From contig NC_064229.1 in the NCBI RefSeq assembly GCF_023101765.2, forward strand, positions 9,524,473 to 9,588,472: DNA of 64,000 nt, given 5' to 3'. The notes beneath the pieces are model-generated. The model did no database searches. It was not told the DNA's origin and saw only the letters and a list, made by a program, of their open reading frames with translations. The translations under genes were made by a program, and so were the position numbers. The stretch is from Spodoptera frugiperda (lineage: Eukaryota; Arthropoda; Insecta; Lepidoptera; Noctuidae). Shown here in pieces: positions 1-10,022 of this stretch; the stretch's first letter is position 1; each line of letters starts with the position of its first letter.

Positions 1-724
1 CAAATATTTTACCGGAGGAATCTTGAAAGCCCAGATCTTCAGCTTTTATTATCTTCATCTTTCGTGCAGATGCTATAAATTCTTCCTTCACATATCTATT
101 AATAAAACTCACGATAATAGACTTCTCCTTCGAATTGTACGTAGGTATCCTAGATATATAATTTATTTGGGTCTTTGGCAAATTATATCCCACTTTCATG
201 CTGATCTTTTCAACGATTTGAAACAGGTTCTCATCCTTTTTCTGAGGCACACCCCTGATCTCAACATTATTAAGGCGCGACCTCTGCTCACTATTAAAAA
301 CTTGCGTCTGTAACTCACCGACAGCTGAGTCCAGTACAGTCTGTTTTTGTTGCACTTCTAAAATTTTTGCCTCAACCGAACACAGTTCGCCTGCGACTTC
401 TTCCACCCGAGCACTCGAAAAATCACAGGAAGCTTTGAGGTCCAGAATTTCTTCCTTTATATCCTTGATAGTTTCAATTAAGGAGGGGAGCTCCGTTAAT
501 TTGAGCTTTATATCCTGGAGCTCTCTTAATATGCTCTCTAAAGATACCTGTTCCTTGCTAGAAGCCGGGGCAGGTGAAGTAGGTCTGCATGATGAGCATT
601 TCCAGGCCGCCCTGCGATCAGAACCCAACCTCTTCCAGCCAGATTCGGTAATGCCGGCGCAGTTGAAGTCCAGTTGATTCCCACATATAGAACATTGAGC
701 GCCAATGGAGACACATTTATTCAT
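1..724 (-). CDS. LINE ORF1 protein, N-terminal 241 residues, runs off the window
   Basis: Reading the minus strand from the ATG at 722-724 to base 1 gives 241 codons without a stop, and the frame is still open at the edge. Residues 11-46 form a PHD-like zinc finger: C11-x2-C14, C22, W41 and C43-x2-C46, with the typical CAGI and GW spacing. Residues about 60-150 are Leu/Lys/Glu-rich and look like a coiled coil. Residues about 150-241 contain RLNNVEIRGVP and match the Baculo_FP-like domain found in ORF1 of CR1/Jockey-type insect LINEs. In such elements ORF1 is the RNA-binding chaperone that accompanies the reverse transcriptase. No stop or frameshift is visible, which suggests a young copy. ORF2 and the 3' end must lie to the left of the window. 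The 5' UTR (725-813) is cut short by the inverted-repeat element that follows. Confidence 0.85.
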   Translation of the reverse strand, partial: MNKCVSIGAQCSICGNQLDFNCAGITESGWKRLGSDRRAAWKCSSCRPTSPAPASSKEQVSLESILRELQDIKLKLTELPSLIETIKDIKEEILDLKASCDFSSARVEEVAGELCSVEAKILEVQQKQTVLDSAVGELQTQVFNSEQRSRLNNVEIRGVPQKKDENLFQIVEKISMKVGYNLPKTQINYISRIPTYNSKEKSIIVSFINRYVKEEFIASARKMKIIKAEDLGFQDSSGKIF

Positions 725-813
725 TGTGAACGAAAAAAGAAAAAAGGTTGACGATCTCTGACAACTTGTAGAAACGTGCCACTTAGACGAATGCCCACAC
801 GATACTGATACTG
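725..813 (-). other. 5' leader of the LINE, truncated by a neighbouring element
   Basis: These 89 bases lie between the LINE ORF1 start codon and the first base of the 412-bp inverted repeat. Read on the minus strand they are the immediate 5' leader of ORF1. The true 5' end of the LINE cannot be located, because the sequence beyond the inverted-repeat element does not obviously continue it. Confidence 0.4.
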
Positions 814-1225
814 ATATGTTAAATCTTACCTGAGTAGACATATAGGAACATTTTTCCAAGATACCTGTGTATAAAAATAGCAGTATCTCGAACAGGTAGA
901 AAAACGTGGAGGGGAGAGCGGAGCGACAGCTGCTATGTACAATGGAACTTCTTGGCCAGTTTAATTATAAATGAAACGCACTCTATTGTGTACATTGAAA
1001 AAAATACGGTAATTAATTATGAGTAATGAAAAGAAAAAAAAATATTTGTACAAAATCTGTTTATTTAAATATATTACATTGTTGTCTACATCAAATATTT
1101 TCTTCTACTTCATCTATCTGTACAATAGGTGAAGTATTGGAACAACTATTTCCGCTGCACTGTAAACATGATACACTGCAGTATAAACTACACTCGCGAG
1201 CAACCAAATCGACTCAACCTACATG
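814..1225 (+). repeat. Left arm of perfect 412-bp inverted repeat
   Basis: Compared base by base with 1942-2353 in reverse complement, this arm shows no mismatch or length difference over 412 bases, including a run of nine A. It contains a CAG/GTAAG splice-donor-like site near its outer end (minus strand). The short reading frame here also occurs in the other arm and is only a by-product of the repeat. Confidence 0.93.
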
Positions 1226-2350
1226 CTCCAATCGAGGTGTTCTCGGGCAAATTGAATGCGCGCTTGCCGATGGCGGGTCGTCAATTTCGGGCCTGTGGTA
1301 GGCCGTTTAGGGGTGAGATTGGCTTCCTTCAACCATCTCCGTACTGTCCACTCGCTGACAGCCACTCTTCGAACTCTTCTGAGTTCCTGTTGAACATCGA
1401 CACCGGTTAAGTGACGATTTCGTAGTGAAGTTGAAATAATAAAACGCTCTCCGAGGTGGACCGGTGGCGCCTTATTCTTGGTCTTCGATTGAAGGCACTA
1501 GTATCTTGATACTACCTGTACCCTCTTGATACTGCAGATTGGCTCAAACTCAGATGAGCAGCAACTCTTCGCTGACTTAGTCCTTGTTCCAGTAGAGCAA
1601 CGACTTGAGCGGCTTCTTCTGGTGTCGTATTCAAAATCTTTGGAAATAATATGAAGCGTTTTTGCGGAGATGTGTACGATTAACTTTCGATAAGCCACAG
1701 ATAAAGTTAACCTTAATGTGGAGGTTTTATAGGGGTAGTTTGTGTTATAACTTGTTGGAGTCGTAGTAAGCAAATACTCTAGTCCGCTGAATTAAGTTAA
1801 ATATTTTAAAAAGTACTGATACAATTTTTATAATAATGGTACCAATATAAAGCTGAAGATGTAAGCTTTCTAATGGTATATCGGTTTTTAAAAACAATTC
1901 AGTATATTTTTAAGAAAACATCTTCGAATGCGCACAATGCACATGTAGGTTGAGTCGATTTGGTTGCTCGCGAGTGTAGTTTATACTGCAGTGTATCATG
2001 TTTACAGTGCAGCGGAAATAGTTGTTCCAATACTTCACCTATTGTACAGATAGATGAAGTAGAAGAAAATATTTGATGTAGACAACAATGTAATATATTT
2101 AAATAAACAGATTTTGTACAAATATTTTTTTTTCTTTTCATTACTCATAATTAATTACCGTATTTTTTTCAATGTACACAATAGAGTGCGTTTCATTTAT
2201 AATTAAACTGGCCAAGAAGTTCCATTGTACATAGCAGCTGTCGCTCCGCTCTCCCCTCCACGTTTTTCTACCTGTTCGAGATACTGCTATTTTTATACAC
2301 AGGTATCTTGGAAAAATGTTCCTATATGTCTACTCAGGTAAGATTTAACA
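817..2350. mobile_element. Tc1-like DNA transposon with about 410-bp terminal inverted repeats, internally deleted
   Basis: The element starts TGTTAAATCTTACCTGAG and ends with its reverse complement. A TA dinucleotide flanks each side (815-816 and 2351-2352), as expected for Tc1/mariner integration, although TA is common in AT-rich DNA. The two arms read as perfect inverted repeats. The 716-bp interior codes on the minus strand for the DNA-binding half of a Tc1-like transposase only. The catalytic DDE half is absent: coding similarity stops exactly where the left arm begins. This looks like a non-autonomous deletion derivative of a long-TIR Tc1 family; Tc3 and Minos are known relatives with long TIRs. 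Because the arms are identical, either the insertion is recent or they have been homogenised. Confidence 0.7.
1225..1665 (-). pseudogene. Tc1-like transposase N-terminal half, broken
   Basis: On the minus strand, from about 1665, the reading begins TTPEEAAQVVALLEQGLSQR and continues with AVSR. This is the first helix-turn-helix of Tc1-like transposases (the paired-like DNA-binding domain). The second helix-turn-helix follows, containing SEWTVRRWLKEANL and then GPKLTTRH and FAREHLDW. One in-frame TAG (at about 1511-1513) and one frameshift (near 1465) separate the two parts. The frame ends in a stop at about 1222-1226, where the left inverted-repeat arm starts, just before the point where the DDE catalytic domain should begin. 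It cannot make a working transposase. The start codon is not preserved. Confidence 0.8.
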
Positions 2351-2353
2351 TAT
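1942..2353 (-). repeat. Right arm of perfect 412-bp inverted repeat
   Basis: This is the reverse complement of 814-1225. It carries the AATAAA-like motif and CAG/GTAAG donor-like site also present in the left arm. The interior spacer between the arms (1226-1941) is not palindromic, so this is not a simple fold-back of a single read. Confidence 0.93.
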
Positions 2354-3640
2354 AAATAAAAAAAAATACTGTTTAAAGTGAAAATATATGGTCAAACATT
2401 AATTTTTTATAATAATTTGTTTAAACAATAAAAAAAATGGAGTGCACAAAAAATTTTTGGGTAAACATTGCAATTTATAGTTTAAAAAACAATATCCCAC
2501 ATCGATCATATTAATTCATTCACTGTAACTCTAATCCGAGGTTTTACGGTTTTGAATGCTCCAGGCACTCCACTAACTCATTACTGAAGACTTCCAATTT
2601 GAAAACAAATGAATTATACTTTTCATAACCAACTTTTAAAGCAACAACAGCAACAGAGCAGCCATTTTATATGAAGGTTGTATTAAATAAATCCTCATCA
2701 TGAAAATACGACGGCAAAGCTAATTAGTCCTCAAATATTTCATAGCACACTTCATTTCCCCGTGACGAATTACCTCGAAATCTCCTCCACACATTATGTA
2801 TGTGTCTCCTTCAAATGTGGACATTTGACGGAAATGGCCGCGAATCCGCTTATCTTTAATCCTTGGCACTGGTTGTATGGAGGCCATGAAAAAGGCGGAG
2901 GAAGAGTTTTTTTTTCGATGGAAGAGTAAAGGTTATTGACTGGTGACTTGTTGTTAACTACCATAAAATGGCTTCAGGTATTAATTAGATTACATTTAGA
3001 TATTTATTTTCTAATTTTAAAATTTCTTGCCGTTGCTTTGTATATGGCAAATGCTCGCGCGGGGTTCGTAAAAACCTCAAAGTTCAATTGTGAATAGAAC
3101 ACCTAATTAATTTGTGTGATGTTATGTTATTTGCTATTATATTACTAACTTGTTCAATAAAAATTAAATTACTATTTATTTATACGTATATGTAAAAAAA
3201 TATCGATAACTGGAAACTTAAATGATGATGTGTAGGTACCTAAATTCTAATTGAATTTTCTCCATATTTTAATGTACTTTTGTAATAAATATAAGCCACG
3301 AAAACTACGATAGGCAAAAATAGCAATTCCGTTTTCACGCACATTCACATCTGTTTAAAAACCTATGACATCCATAACCCGCTATTTCTAAAGCCACACA
3401 AACCTTGCATTATTAAACTTGCTTTTAATGTGTGTGAAAATTAATGTAGTCGGAAAAGTACCGAAGTGCCACAAAGTACCAACACCTAGCTACATTAGTT
3501 CATACTATAATACTTAGATATATTATAAGACTAACTAACAAAGGCTTGCTTTATTTATGCAAGGCTCCTGTGATATAGGATGATATAGGGAGGTTTTAGG
3601 AATTGTGACTTTATGTCTGAAGTATGAGAGATGATTTTAA
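2354..3640. other. No gene seen
   Basis: AT-rich non-coding sequence with no open frame of note and no repeat that I recognise. A slightly GC-richer patch at about 2760-2900 contains short non-repetitive sequence but no convincing exon. Confidence 0.5.
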
Positions 3641-3645
3641 TTTGG

Positions 3646-3716
3646 TAATTATATTTTTGGGTACACCCAAAAAATATAATTAAGAAATAAAAATACTCTA
3701 ATCTGTAGATTAGAGT
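3646..3716. repeat. Two adjacent short palindromes
   Basis: Bases 3646-3682 form a nearly perfect palindrome (arm TAATTATATTTTTGGG). Twelve bases further on, 3695-3716 is a second one (arm ACTCTAATCT, two-base centre). They may be relics of a MITE end or may be cruciform-prone AT-rich sequence. No target duplication was identified. Confidence 0.55.
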
Positions 3717-3729
3717 GGTTTTATTTCGT

Positions 3730-4110
3730 GTGTACTACGGTAATAAAAAACAAGTATGACGTCATATGCTTTGATTCTTTATGGGTGATTTTCTACCAGA
3801 TATGTGCTATGCTACGTTGCTGTGGATGCGTTTAGCTTCTATCTATCATATTCATTAGTACACATAGCTTAGCATCGATGGCAACGGACTCAGCTAAGCT
3901 ATGTTTATATAGAATTATGTGTGCTATGGATGGCTTCCCTACTATCGATAGGTACATCGTATACTTGAGCTGCACATCTTCCTTGCAAAGCTACATAGCT
4001 TATCAGTAGAAACGGTCACACAATTTCACAACTTAGCTATTACATCTTCGTAGCATAGCTACTATATCTCTTACACGAATAAACAAAATATTATAGTGCA
4101 GGTTTATCAC
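3730..4110. repeat. Possible MITE-like segment rich in AGCTATG/CATAGCT motifs
   Basis: Short motifs of the type CATAGCT, GTAGCATAGCTA and TAGCTTAGCATCGATGG recur in both orientations over about 380 bases. That density of inverted short motifs is typical of a foldback MITE. I could not fix its ends, so this is a tentative call. Confidence 0.35.
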
Positions 4111-4792
4111 ATTCTGTTTCCTAATTTTCTTTCATATTATAATCATGTTCATTCTAAGCAAACAGGTGTGGATATTATCAGTACATAAACGGAAATTAGA
4201 TATTGCAAAATATACATTTATGCATGTTCTATTCTTTTTTAATTTGACGTTAAGTAATATATGCGGGCGGAAAATTAGACATCGTTTGAAAAGATTAGAA
4301 AATTTTCTAAGAACGTATTTTAAAACGCAATATTTATAACCTATTTTTATTATGATTTTTTGCTCAAATAAATTCAAGGATTCATCGTTTGAATAAGCAA
4401 TAAAACAGTGAGGAAGTAATAAAACGTCTTATAATTTACACCTATACCCTATTTCTCAATTCTAAGTCTATTTTACGACTTTTAAATTGAAGTTCAACCG
4501 TTTAAGAAATGAAGACAGAGTGGCCAACTTTCATTTGCTGTTCATAAACAAAGATTCGTATTAAAAGTTATGAGATATACAATTTACGGGATTGTAAAAT
4601 GTAACTTTGTAAAATACTACTGAAGATTGTCTAGGGTGTTGTCAAAATATAATAAATGGTGATTGGTTCAGTTTTATTTGGTATTAAAACACCCTGTTTA
4701 TGGATGGAAGTTCGTTTACTGTCTAGTTGTAAGTAGAACAGTTGCTGAAAATAATTTTGATTGAGTTCAGTGGTTTCTGAACTGTGAAATAA

Positions 4793-5001
4793 CTACTAAT
4801 TTGACGAAAAGTAACGGTTTACTCACGCAAATAAATTAAGAAAAGCTCTACTAGTTTCAAGTTACAGTAGTTTGCGCGACGTCGCCGCGTCTGCGCACGC
4901 TGCTCATCATGAAAAGTTGTTCTGTGATTCAAAAGTAGTAGAGCTTTTTTCTCAATATAGGAACCTGAGTAAACCGTTATTTTTAGTTAATTTAGTATGT
5001 C
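4793..5001 (+). repeat. Dispersed repeat copy with an extra inverted arm
   Basis: The core from 4872 (GCGCGACGTCGCCGCGTCTG onward) to about 5001 matches three other copies in the window: CGACGT..CGTCTG, then TGCTCAT, then AGTAGAGCTTTT, then GAGTAAACCGTTATTTTTAG. This copy is also preceded by about 70 bases (4793-4863) that are the inverted complement of its own end, giving an imperfect hairpin. A 5' inversion of this kind is seen when LINE-mediated insertion uses twin priming. The family is unclassified; it may be a LINE tail or SINE. Confidence 0.6.
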
Positions 5002-5629
5002 ACAATTATAAAAATATGGGCATGACTAGTAACATTTAAAAAATGCAAACACTTCAGTACTTTCTCACTCAAAAACTACTGAACTTAGCATACAGATTGA
5101 TTATAGTCTGAAATAAAACATACATCTAGACTACTTTTATAGGGGTAATGCGAGCAGAAACCTGATGGTATTTAAAAAAAATACGAAAGAAAACTTAGCT
5201 ATCAGTTTCCATGTTCAATAGTTATTAGTCACTTAACAAGGAGCCTAATAATAGTCTTTACAGGCGATAATTACAGTTATTATCCTATTTATAAGTAATA
5301 ACACTTGTAAATAAAAATCTAAGCTTTCTTTTTCATGTTATTTCGATGGTAAACCAAGATATTAGTAGTGTTAGCTGACTCACAGGTCGTTCGTTTTATC
5401 GCAAAGCGTTTATCGCGGTAACATTTTCTTTGTTCTTTAAAGTATACTAAAAATAAATGTTAAAATAGTTTTATTTGCCTTAGAGTTCCTTGTTCGTTTA
5501 TGTGACTATAGACCACAAGGTTTTGTCTTCAATTTAGTTTATAAAAAGAATAATTATGAATACAAATAAGTAAGAATATCTTTAATTTTCAAAAAAATCT
5601 ATTCATTTCCAATGATGATCACACTTTCA

Positions 5630-5835
5630 TACTAATCACATCACACTTCACACATTGTAAATGTGAATGTTTGTTTGGATTTTTGGCCGTCAATCACGCT
5701 GAAACTGTTGAAGGGATTTTAATGATAGGTATTTGGTATACAGACAGGGTATGACTTGACTTGGGTGATAGGATACTTTTTATCTCACGAGAACATGGGC
5801 GAAGCCGCTGGCAGAAGCTAGAGTTCAATAATATT
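5630..5835 (-). repeat. Helitron-like tail (Lepidoptera-wide repeat)
   Basis: The segment contains, on the plus strand, ATCACGCTGAAACTGTTGAA, then GGTATACAGACAGGGTATGA, and ends GGGCGAAGCCGCTGGCAGAA with GCTAGA. These are hallmarks of a very widespread lepidopteran repeat linked to Helitron/Lep1-type elements. The rest of 5002-6470 shows no gene. Confidence 0.55.
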
Positions 5836-6474
5836 TTCCATGATTTTCTAAATGTTACTATAACATAATCACAACTTTCTTCACAAATGCATTTCATTTT
5901 CTGATGCAGCATGAGAAAAAAAAATACCCTAGACAAACAAACTAATTCATTAAAAAAATGTATTCCAAGAATCACTTACCAAATCTCCAAAGAAGAAAAG
6001 CCATTTTCACAAACGCTTCTTAAACTAATTCCCACCCTTTCTATCAATAAAAGAAGACGATTGAGCTGAAAGTGTTCACAAATTACTTACCTTCAGCCAA
6101 CACCTGGTCTTGTAATAATATCCAGAAGTCTGCGAGCTAATTTGTTATTTAACTTCTAAGTGTTCTCACAAGGTAAGTCTTGAGTTATTCTTACTGTGAA
6201 TTAGTGTTCAAGTTGTGTAATTTTGAGTAAGGTATGTTTTTAGGAGTTGGGAATGTTATGACTTTAGTGAATGGGTATGATAGATTGTCTTATAGATAAG
6301 TCAGCAATATTTTGGTAAGAAGTCTAGGGCTAAGGTAAATGGGACACGGACCATAAGTATAAACGTAGGGATCTACAGATATGTGATTGCACTTAAAAGG
6401 CATGAATTGAGAGGACCGGTCATCACATCATGTATTGCGACATTGCTGCTCATGAATATAAGGTACCTTTTTTA

Positions 6475-6610
6475 AACAGCTTCCGATGATTTTTCCTGTC
6501 TTAGAGCGAGACAAGACGGAGTGTCAGACTCATACTTACTAAAAACCACGACGTTTCTACTCCTGCTTTTCAAGCCGGAGTCCCAGTAGCCTGCTAAGCG
6601 ATCCGTAGCT
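6475..6610 (+). repeat. SINE-like repeat family A, diverged copy
   Basis: Matches the family-A consensus visible across the window: AAATCATCCAATGACTTCTC, then GGGAGTGTCAGACTCTTACT, then GACTAAAAACCACCCCGTTC, then GAGCCGGAGCCCCGG and a final TCCGCAGCTC. This copy is diverged in its first third. No target duplication is visible. Confidence 0.6.
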
Positions 6611-7097
6611 CTTGGCGAATATGTGCCCCTCGCGTGGCTTGAAACAGGTCGAATTGCTCGTCAATCAGGTACATGTGTAAGACAGAAAACATATTATCTA
6701 ATCTAGTATGTCTTACGAAAGTTATAATACAATTTCCATCTAATCTAATTACTATAAAACTAAACATAAATGCATTTTCATATTCTTCATAGAACAATAG
6801 CAAACATCACAGTAACAATTTTAAATAGAAATAGCAACTTGCAATTGCTACAATAGCTATTTATTTTTAAGATTATTCTAGAATATTCGAGACGTTTCTC
6901 TCTAGGGTTATAAGAAAGACTAGACAATTTATTAGACAAAGAGACACAAAGACACGAAGGTGTTAATTTCAGTACGAGGAAACGTGAATAAACTTCAATT
7001 AGAGATGGCGCCTCTGTTGTTTTGGGCCATGAGCACTACGATGAAGGAAAATAAACATTTGTATTCTAACTTGTGTAAGCTACATTCACCTATCGCC

Positions 7098-7150
7098 AAT
7101 TAATAACCTCACACCTATCTCCCATGGGGGTAGGCAGAGACTATAGAACA
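7098..7150 (-). repeat. LINE/SINE tail family E fragment
   Basis: The plus strand reads CCTCACACCTATCTCCCATG followed by GGGGTAGGCAGAGAC. This is the reverse complement of the tail seen at 15508-15610 and 43485-43520. It lies directly beside a family-A copy. Confidence 0.5.
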
Positions 7151-7345
7151 CCAAATCCGTATCCACACTCCCGTACAACCACAAATGGGGCCCAGTAGGG
7201 CTGATACCAACCAGAGATGCGGACTGCTTAGCCGTTTACCAGGGCTTCGGCTCGAAAAAAGGAGTAGGAACGGGGTGGTTTTTAGTCAGTAATAGTCTGA
7301 CACTCCCTCTCGTCGTCCAAGCCGGGCAAAGTCATTGAATGATTA
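7150..7345 (-). repeat. SINE-like repeat family A, long copy
   Basis: Reverse-orientation copy that includes the less often retained segment ACAAATGGGGCCC, followed by GCGGACTGC and GGGGTGGTTTTTAGTCAGTA. The same extra segment occurs at 50540-50700, so it belongs to the family. Confidence 0.65.
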
Positions 7346-7904
7346 CCACTTCAAAAAATAATCCATTATACAATATTATATTAAATCGCCAATCGCTGAT
7401 ACCAAAGACGCCTTGTTAGCCCAAACTCGCTAACTTCACAGCCCCATACACTTAGCGACTGCAGAAAGCAATTGTTTATGTTTATTGTGCACTCATTGTT
7501 TTGCCACCAACAAGTTTGTTTCATCACCCAACAACATGCAATAAACACGGCAATAAGCAATAAAAGGTGATTATATTTGCAATACTTATTATTCCTTGTA
7601 TTTACTGGTCGAAACTTAAATGGAAGAGATTTAATTGTCACTCCTTATTTGATGAAAATTGATTGGCAATTATATTTTTCTGGTATAAGACTCTTTTTTG
7701 GTTGATTCGTGGTTTTATTTGTGTTATGTAATGTAATATGGTTTCTGTTTTAGGTAAGTATAATTTTACGGTAATTCTGTGTTTTGAGGTAGGTATTGAT
7801 TAAAATAAAATTAGGTATAAGATTTTTACTCATACTGTACTAACTTAGTATATTGTAGATATGAAGGCAAAGAAAGTAACTGTGTATGTATGTTAATTTG
7901 TGTT

Positions 7905-7990
7905 TTAATTTTAATTTTAGCCGTGGTCGTCTCACTGCAGGGCAAAGGCCTCCCTACCCTCCTTCCACTCCTCTCTGTGCAGAGCTTTCT
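7905..7990 (+). repeat. LINE tail fragment (LINE type uncertain)
   Basis: The string CGTCTCACTGCAGGGCAAAG followed by GCCTCCC is a motif common near the ends of lepidopteran LINEs. The sequence from 7991 to 8147 shows no gene. Confidence 0.35.
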
Positions 7991-8155
7991 GTTGAATTGA
8001 TTTATTTAAATTAGTTGAAAATATGGTCCACTACGAATAAAATAGACCACGTGATCAGCAGGCTGGCTATTTTTTTCAGACAGCAAGAAATACGTTAAGA
8101 AAATTACACTTGTAAACGAACTTGGTATAAGGCTGCATACGTGACATCTATCACA

Positions 8156-8849
8156 GACTTATTCGTCAACTTGGCCGCAATAAACTCACCGCGCGGTCAG
8201 TTGGGCAATTTAAAATTAATTTATTTTTTATTGTGCATCTCGGCCGAACCACGTGGTCGAGTTGATGAAGCAATTTTTCGTGTCTTGTACTTCGTAACCG
8301 CCATTGAAAAATGAATTATTGTAAGTGATTGACAAAAGTGTTTAGTTTCTATTATATTTTTGTCTTTTATGGGTAATCATATTATATAATAACTTAAAAT
8401 TAGAATTAAGGACAGATAAAAAGATGTTTTTAATCAGGCATTGCTTAGTTGATTATTAGATTTTTTCCACCGATAAAAAATCCAAGTTGCGAGAGAGAGA
8501 GACAAAACTATTTAACTAATCTGGATATATTATGTAAGGTCATGATTAAAATGCTACATTTAACAAAACTAAAGGGTGATTGTAATGAAACATCTGCGAG
8601 CTTTGTGTGAGCAAAGCACGCATTTTAATTTGCCTAACAAAATAAATCTTAGATATGCCTTAAACATTATCTACTCCAATGTACATTGTACTTAAACGAT
8701 TGAGTTTATCATAAAAATTTGCGGGACGTCGACTCGACCGCATAGTAAATGTTCCTACGGCGAGATGCACAATGAACTAATAGGTAGATTTAAATCATCC
8801 CAACTCGACCGCGCGGTCGAGTTTATTGCATCGAGTTGACGAATAAGTC
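8156..8849. mobile_element. 694-bp non-autonomous DNA transposon, 8-bp target duplication
   Basis: The ends begin GACTTATTCGTCAACT on both strands (16 bases identical). The similarity then continues as GCAATAAACTC and CCGCGCGGTC and recurs near GTGCATCTCG. The element is flanked by the direct repeat CTATCACA at 8148-8155 and 8850-8857. An 8-bp duplication fits the hAT or P superfamilies, but the terminal sequence is not the usual hAT CAG start, so the superfamily is open. There is no transposase inside. The interior contains repeated GACC(GCGC/ACGT)GGTC-type palindromes, including a perfect 22-bp palindrome at 8802-8823, which may be transposase-binding sites. Confidence 0.82.
8802..8823. repeat. 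Perfect 22-bp palindrome inside the 694-bp element
   Basis: The half-site is AACTCGACCGC, with an exact inverted partner and no spacer. A related but imperfect version lies near the other end (about 8189-8208), and a CCACGTGGTCGAGTT version lies at about 8249-8263. Confidence 0.85.
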
Positions 8850-9194
8850 CTATCACACCTCAAATCACAAAAACAAACCAATAGCAAATAAAAAACACAA
8901 ATCAATCGTTTACTTCAACATTACACGAAATAAAACACCATTTTCCTCTATTATGTGTATTCTAAATCATTTCCCGTAATCGCACAAAGAGTTCGCAAAA
9001 CATTTTTCGGCCATTTTGTTACCACAATCGGATTCTCGGTATTTCATCGTATCGGAAAGCGATCGTGATGTGACCGTGTGGTGGCCAGGCGTTTTGTTTA
9101 GTGAGGATTTTCCTGTCGCTTTTATTTATTAAACATTGAGTTTAGTCTTTTGAAGCCATTCTAAATAATAACTTATAACTAGTACTTAGTAATC

Positions 9195-9265
9195 ATCATA
9201 ATCATCATCAGTCGGATGACGTCCACTATTAAACAAAGGCTTCCCCATTACTTAGCAGTATTCGC
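9195..9265 (-). repeat. RTE-type LINE 3' tail
   Basis: The plus strand reads ATCATCATAATCATCATCAG, then GACGTCCACTATTAAACAAA and GGCTTCCCC. This is the complement of the GGGGAGGCC..CAGTGGACGTC..GATGATGATG tail also present at 38705-38800 and 61150-61230. Confidence 0.65.
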
Positions 9266-9732
9266 TAAAAATAGCAAAACTAAATTTTTTAACCTCTTAC
9301 TTATTTATATAACTTACAATGAATAGAAATATATAATACTTTATATCGATTTAAATACAAAGATGTTTCATTCATTTACCATGCTACAGGTAATTAAAAA
9401 CACTAGTAATAATAAGGCCCACAGAAAATAATATTATAATCAACTAAAAATTTTGAACTCTAAGAAAATAATTATCCTAAATAAACCACAAGCTACGTCA
9501 CCCTCCTCTACCTACCCTGTCCAGACGTTATTATTTTCAAATTAAGGCCGACCTGTCTGTATGTATGTAAATTGCAATACGGAGGACGATTAAAATGTGA
9601 TAAAAAATGAGCGCTCGCTGTATGAATCGATCAGTTTGTGTCGAGTCGTATCGATTCGGTGTAACAATACTGTGGTATGCTTTGTTAATATGAGGTGTTA
9701 TTAGTCATTAAGTAATGAAAGAGTGTTATTTT

Positions 9733-10022
9733 TATAGTATAAGCTGGTAAATGAGCAGACGGATCACCTGATGGTAAGCAATCGCTACCGCCCATGGATA
9801 CTTGAAACACCAGAGGCGTTACAAGTGCGTTGCCGGCCTTTTGGAGGTTAGGAATTTAAGGGTTGTTGGGGAATCGGATATTGGGAAGGGGGGGATTGGG
9901 GTCACTGAATTCTTACTCACAACGAAATACTACGCAAGCGTTGTTTCACGTCGGTTTTCTGGCCGTGGTATCACTCCGGTCGAGCCGGCCCATTCGTGCT
10001 GAAAGCATGGCTCTCCCACACT
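9733..10022 (-). repeat. SINE/MITE-like repeat family B, near full length
   Basis: Reverse copy with GATCACCTGATGGTAAGCAA, then CACCAGAGGCGTTACAAGTG, CGTTGCCGGCC and CATGGCTCTCCCAC. The family recurs eight times in the window. The short open frame inside it is not a gene. It faces another copy at 10593-10890, so the pair could form a long imperfect hairpin. Confidence 0.7.

Noticed and set aside
1026..2141. Two identical proteins of about 67 shared residues on opposite strands (1026-1301 and 1899-2141)
   Set aside because: They are the same frame seen twice because of the 412-bp inverted repeat; no homology to any protein is apparent.
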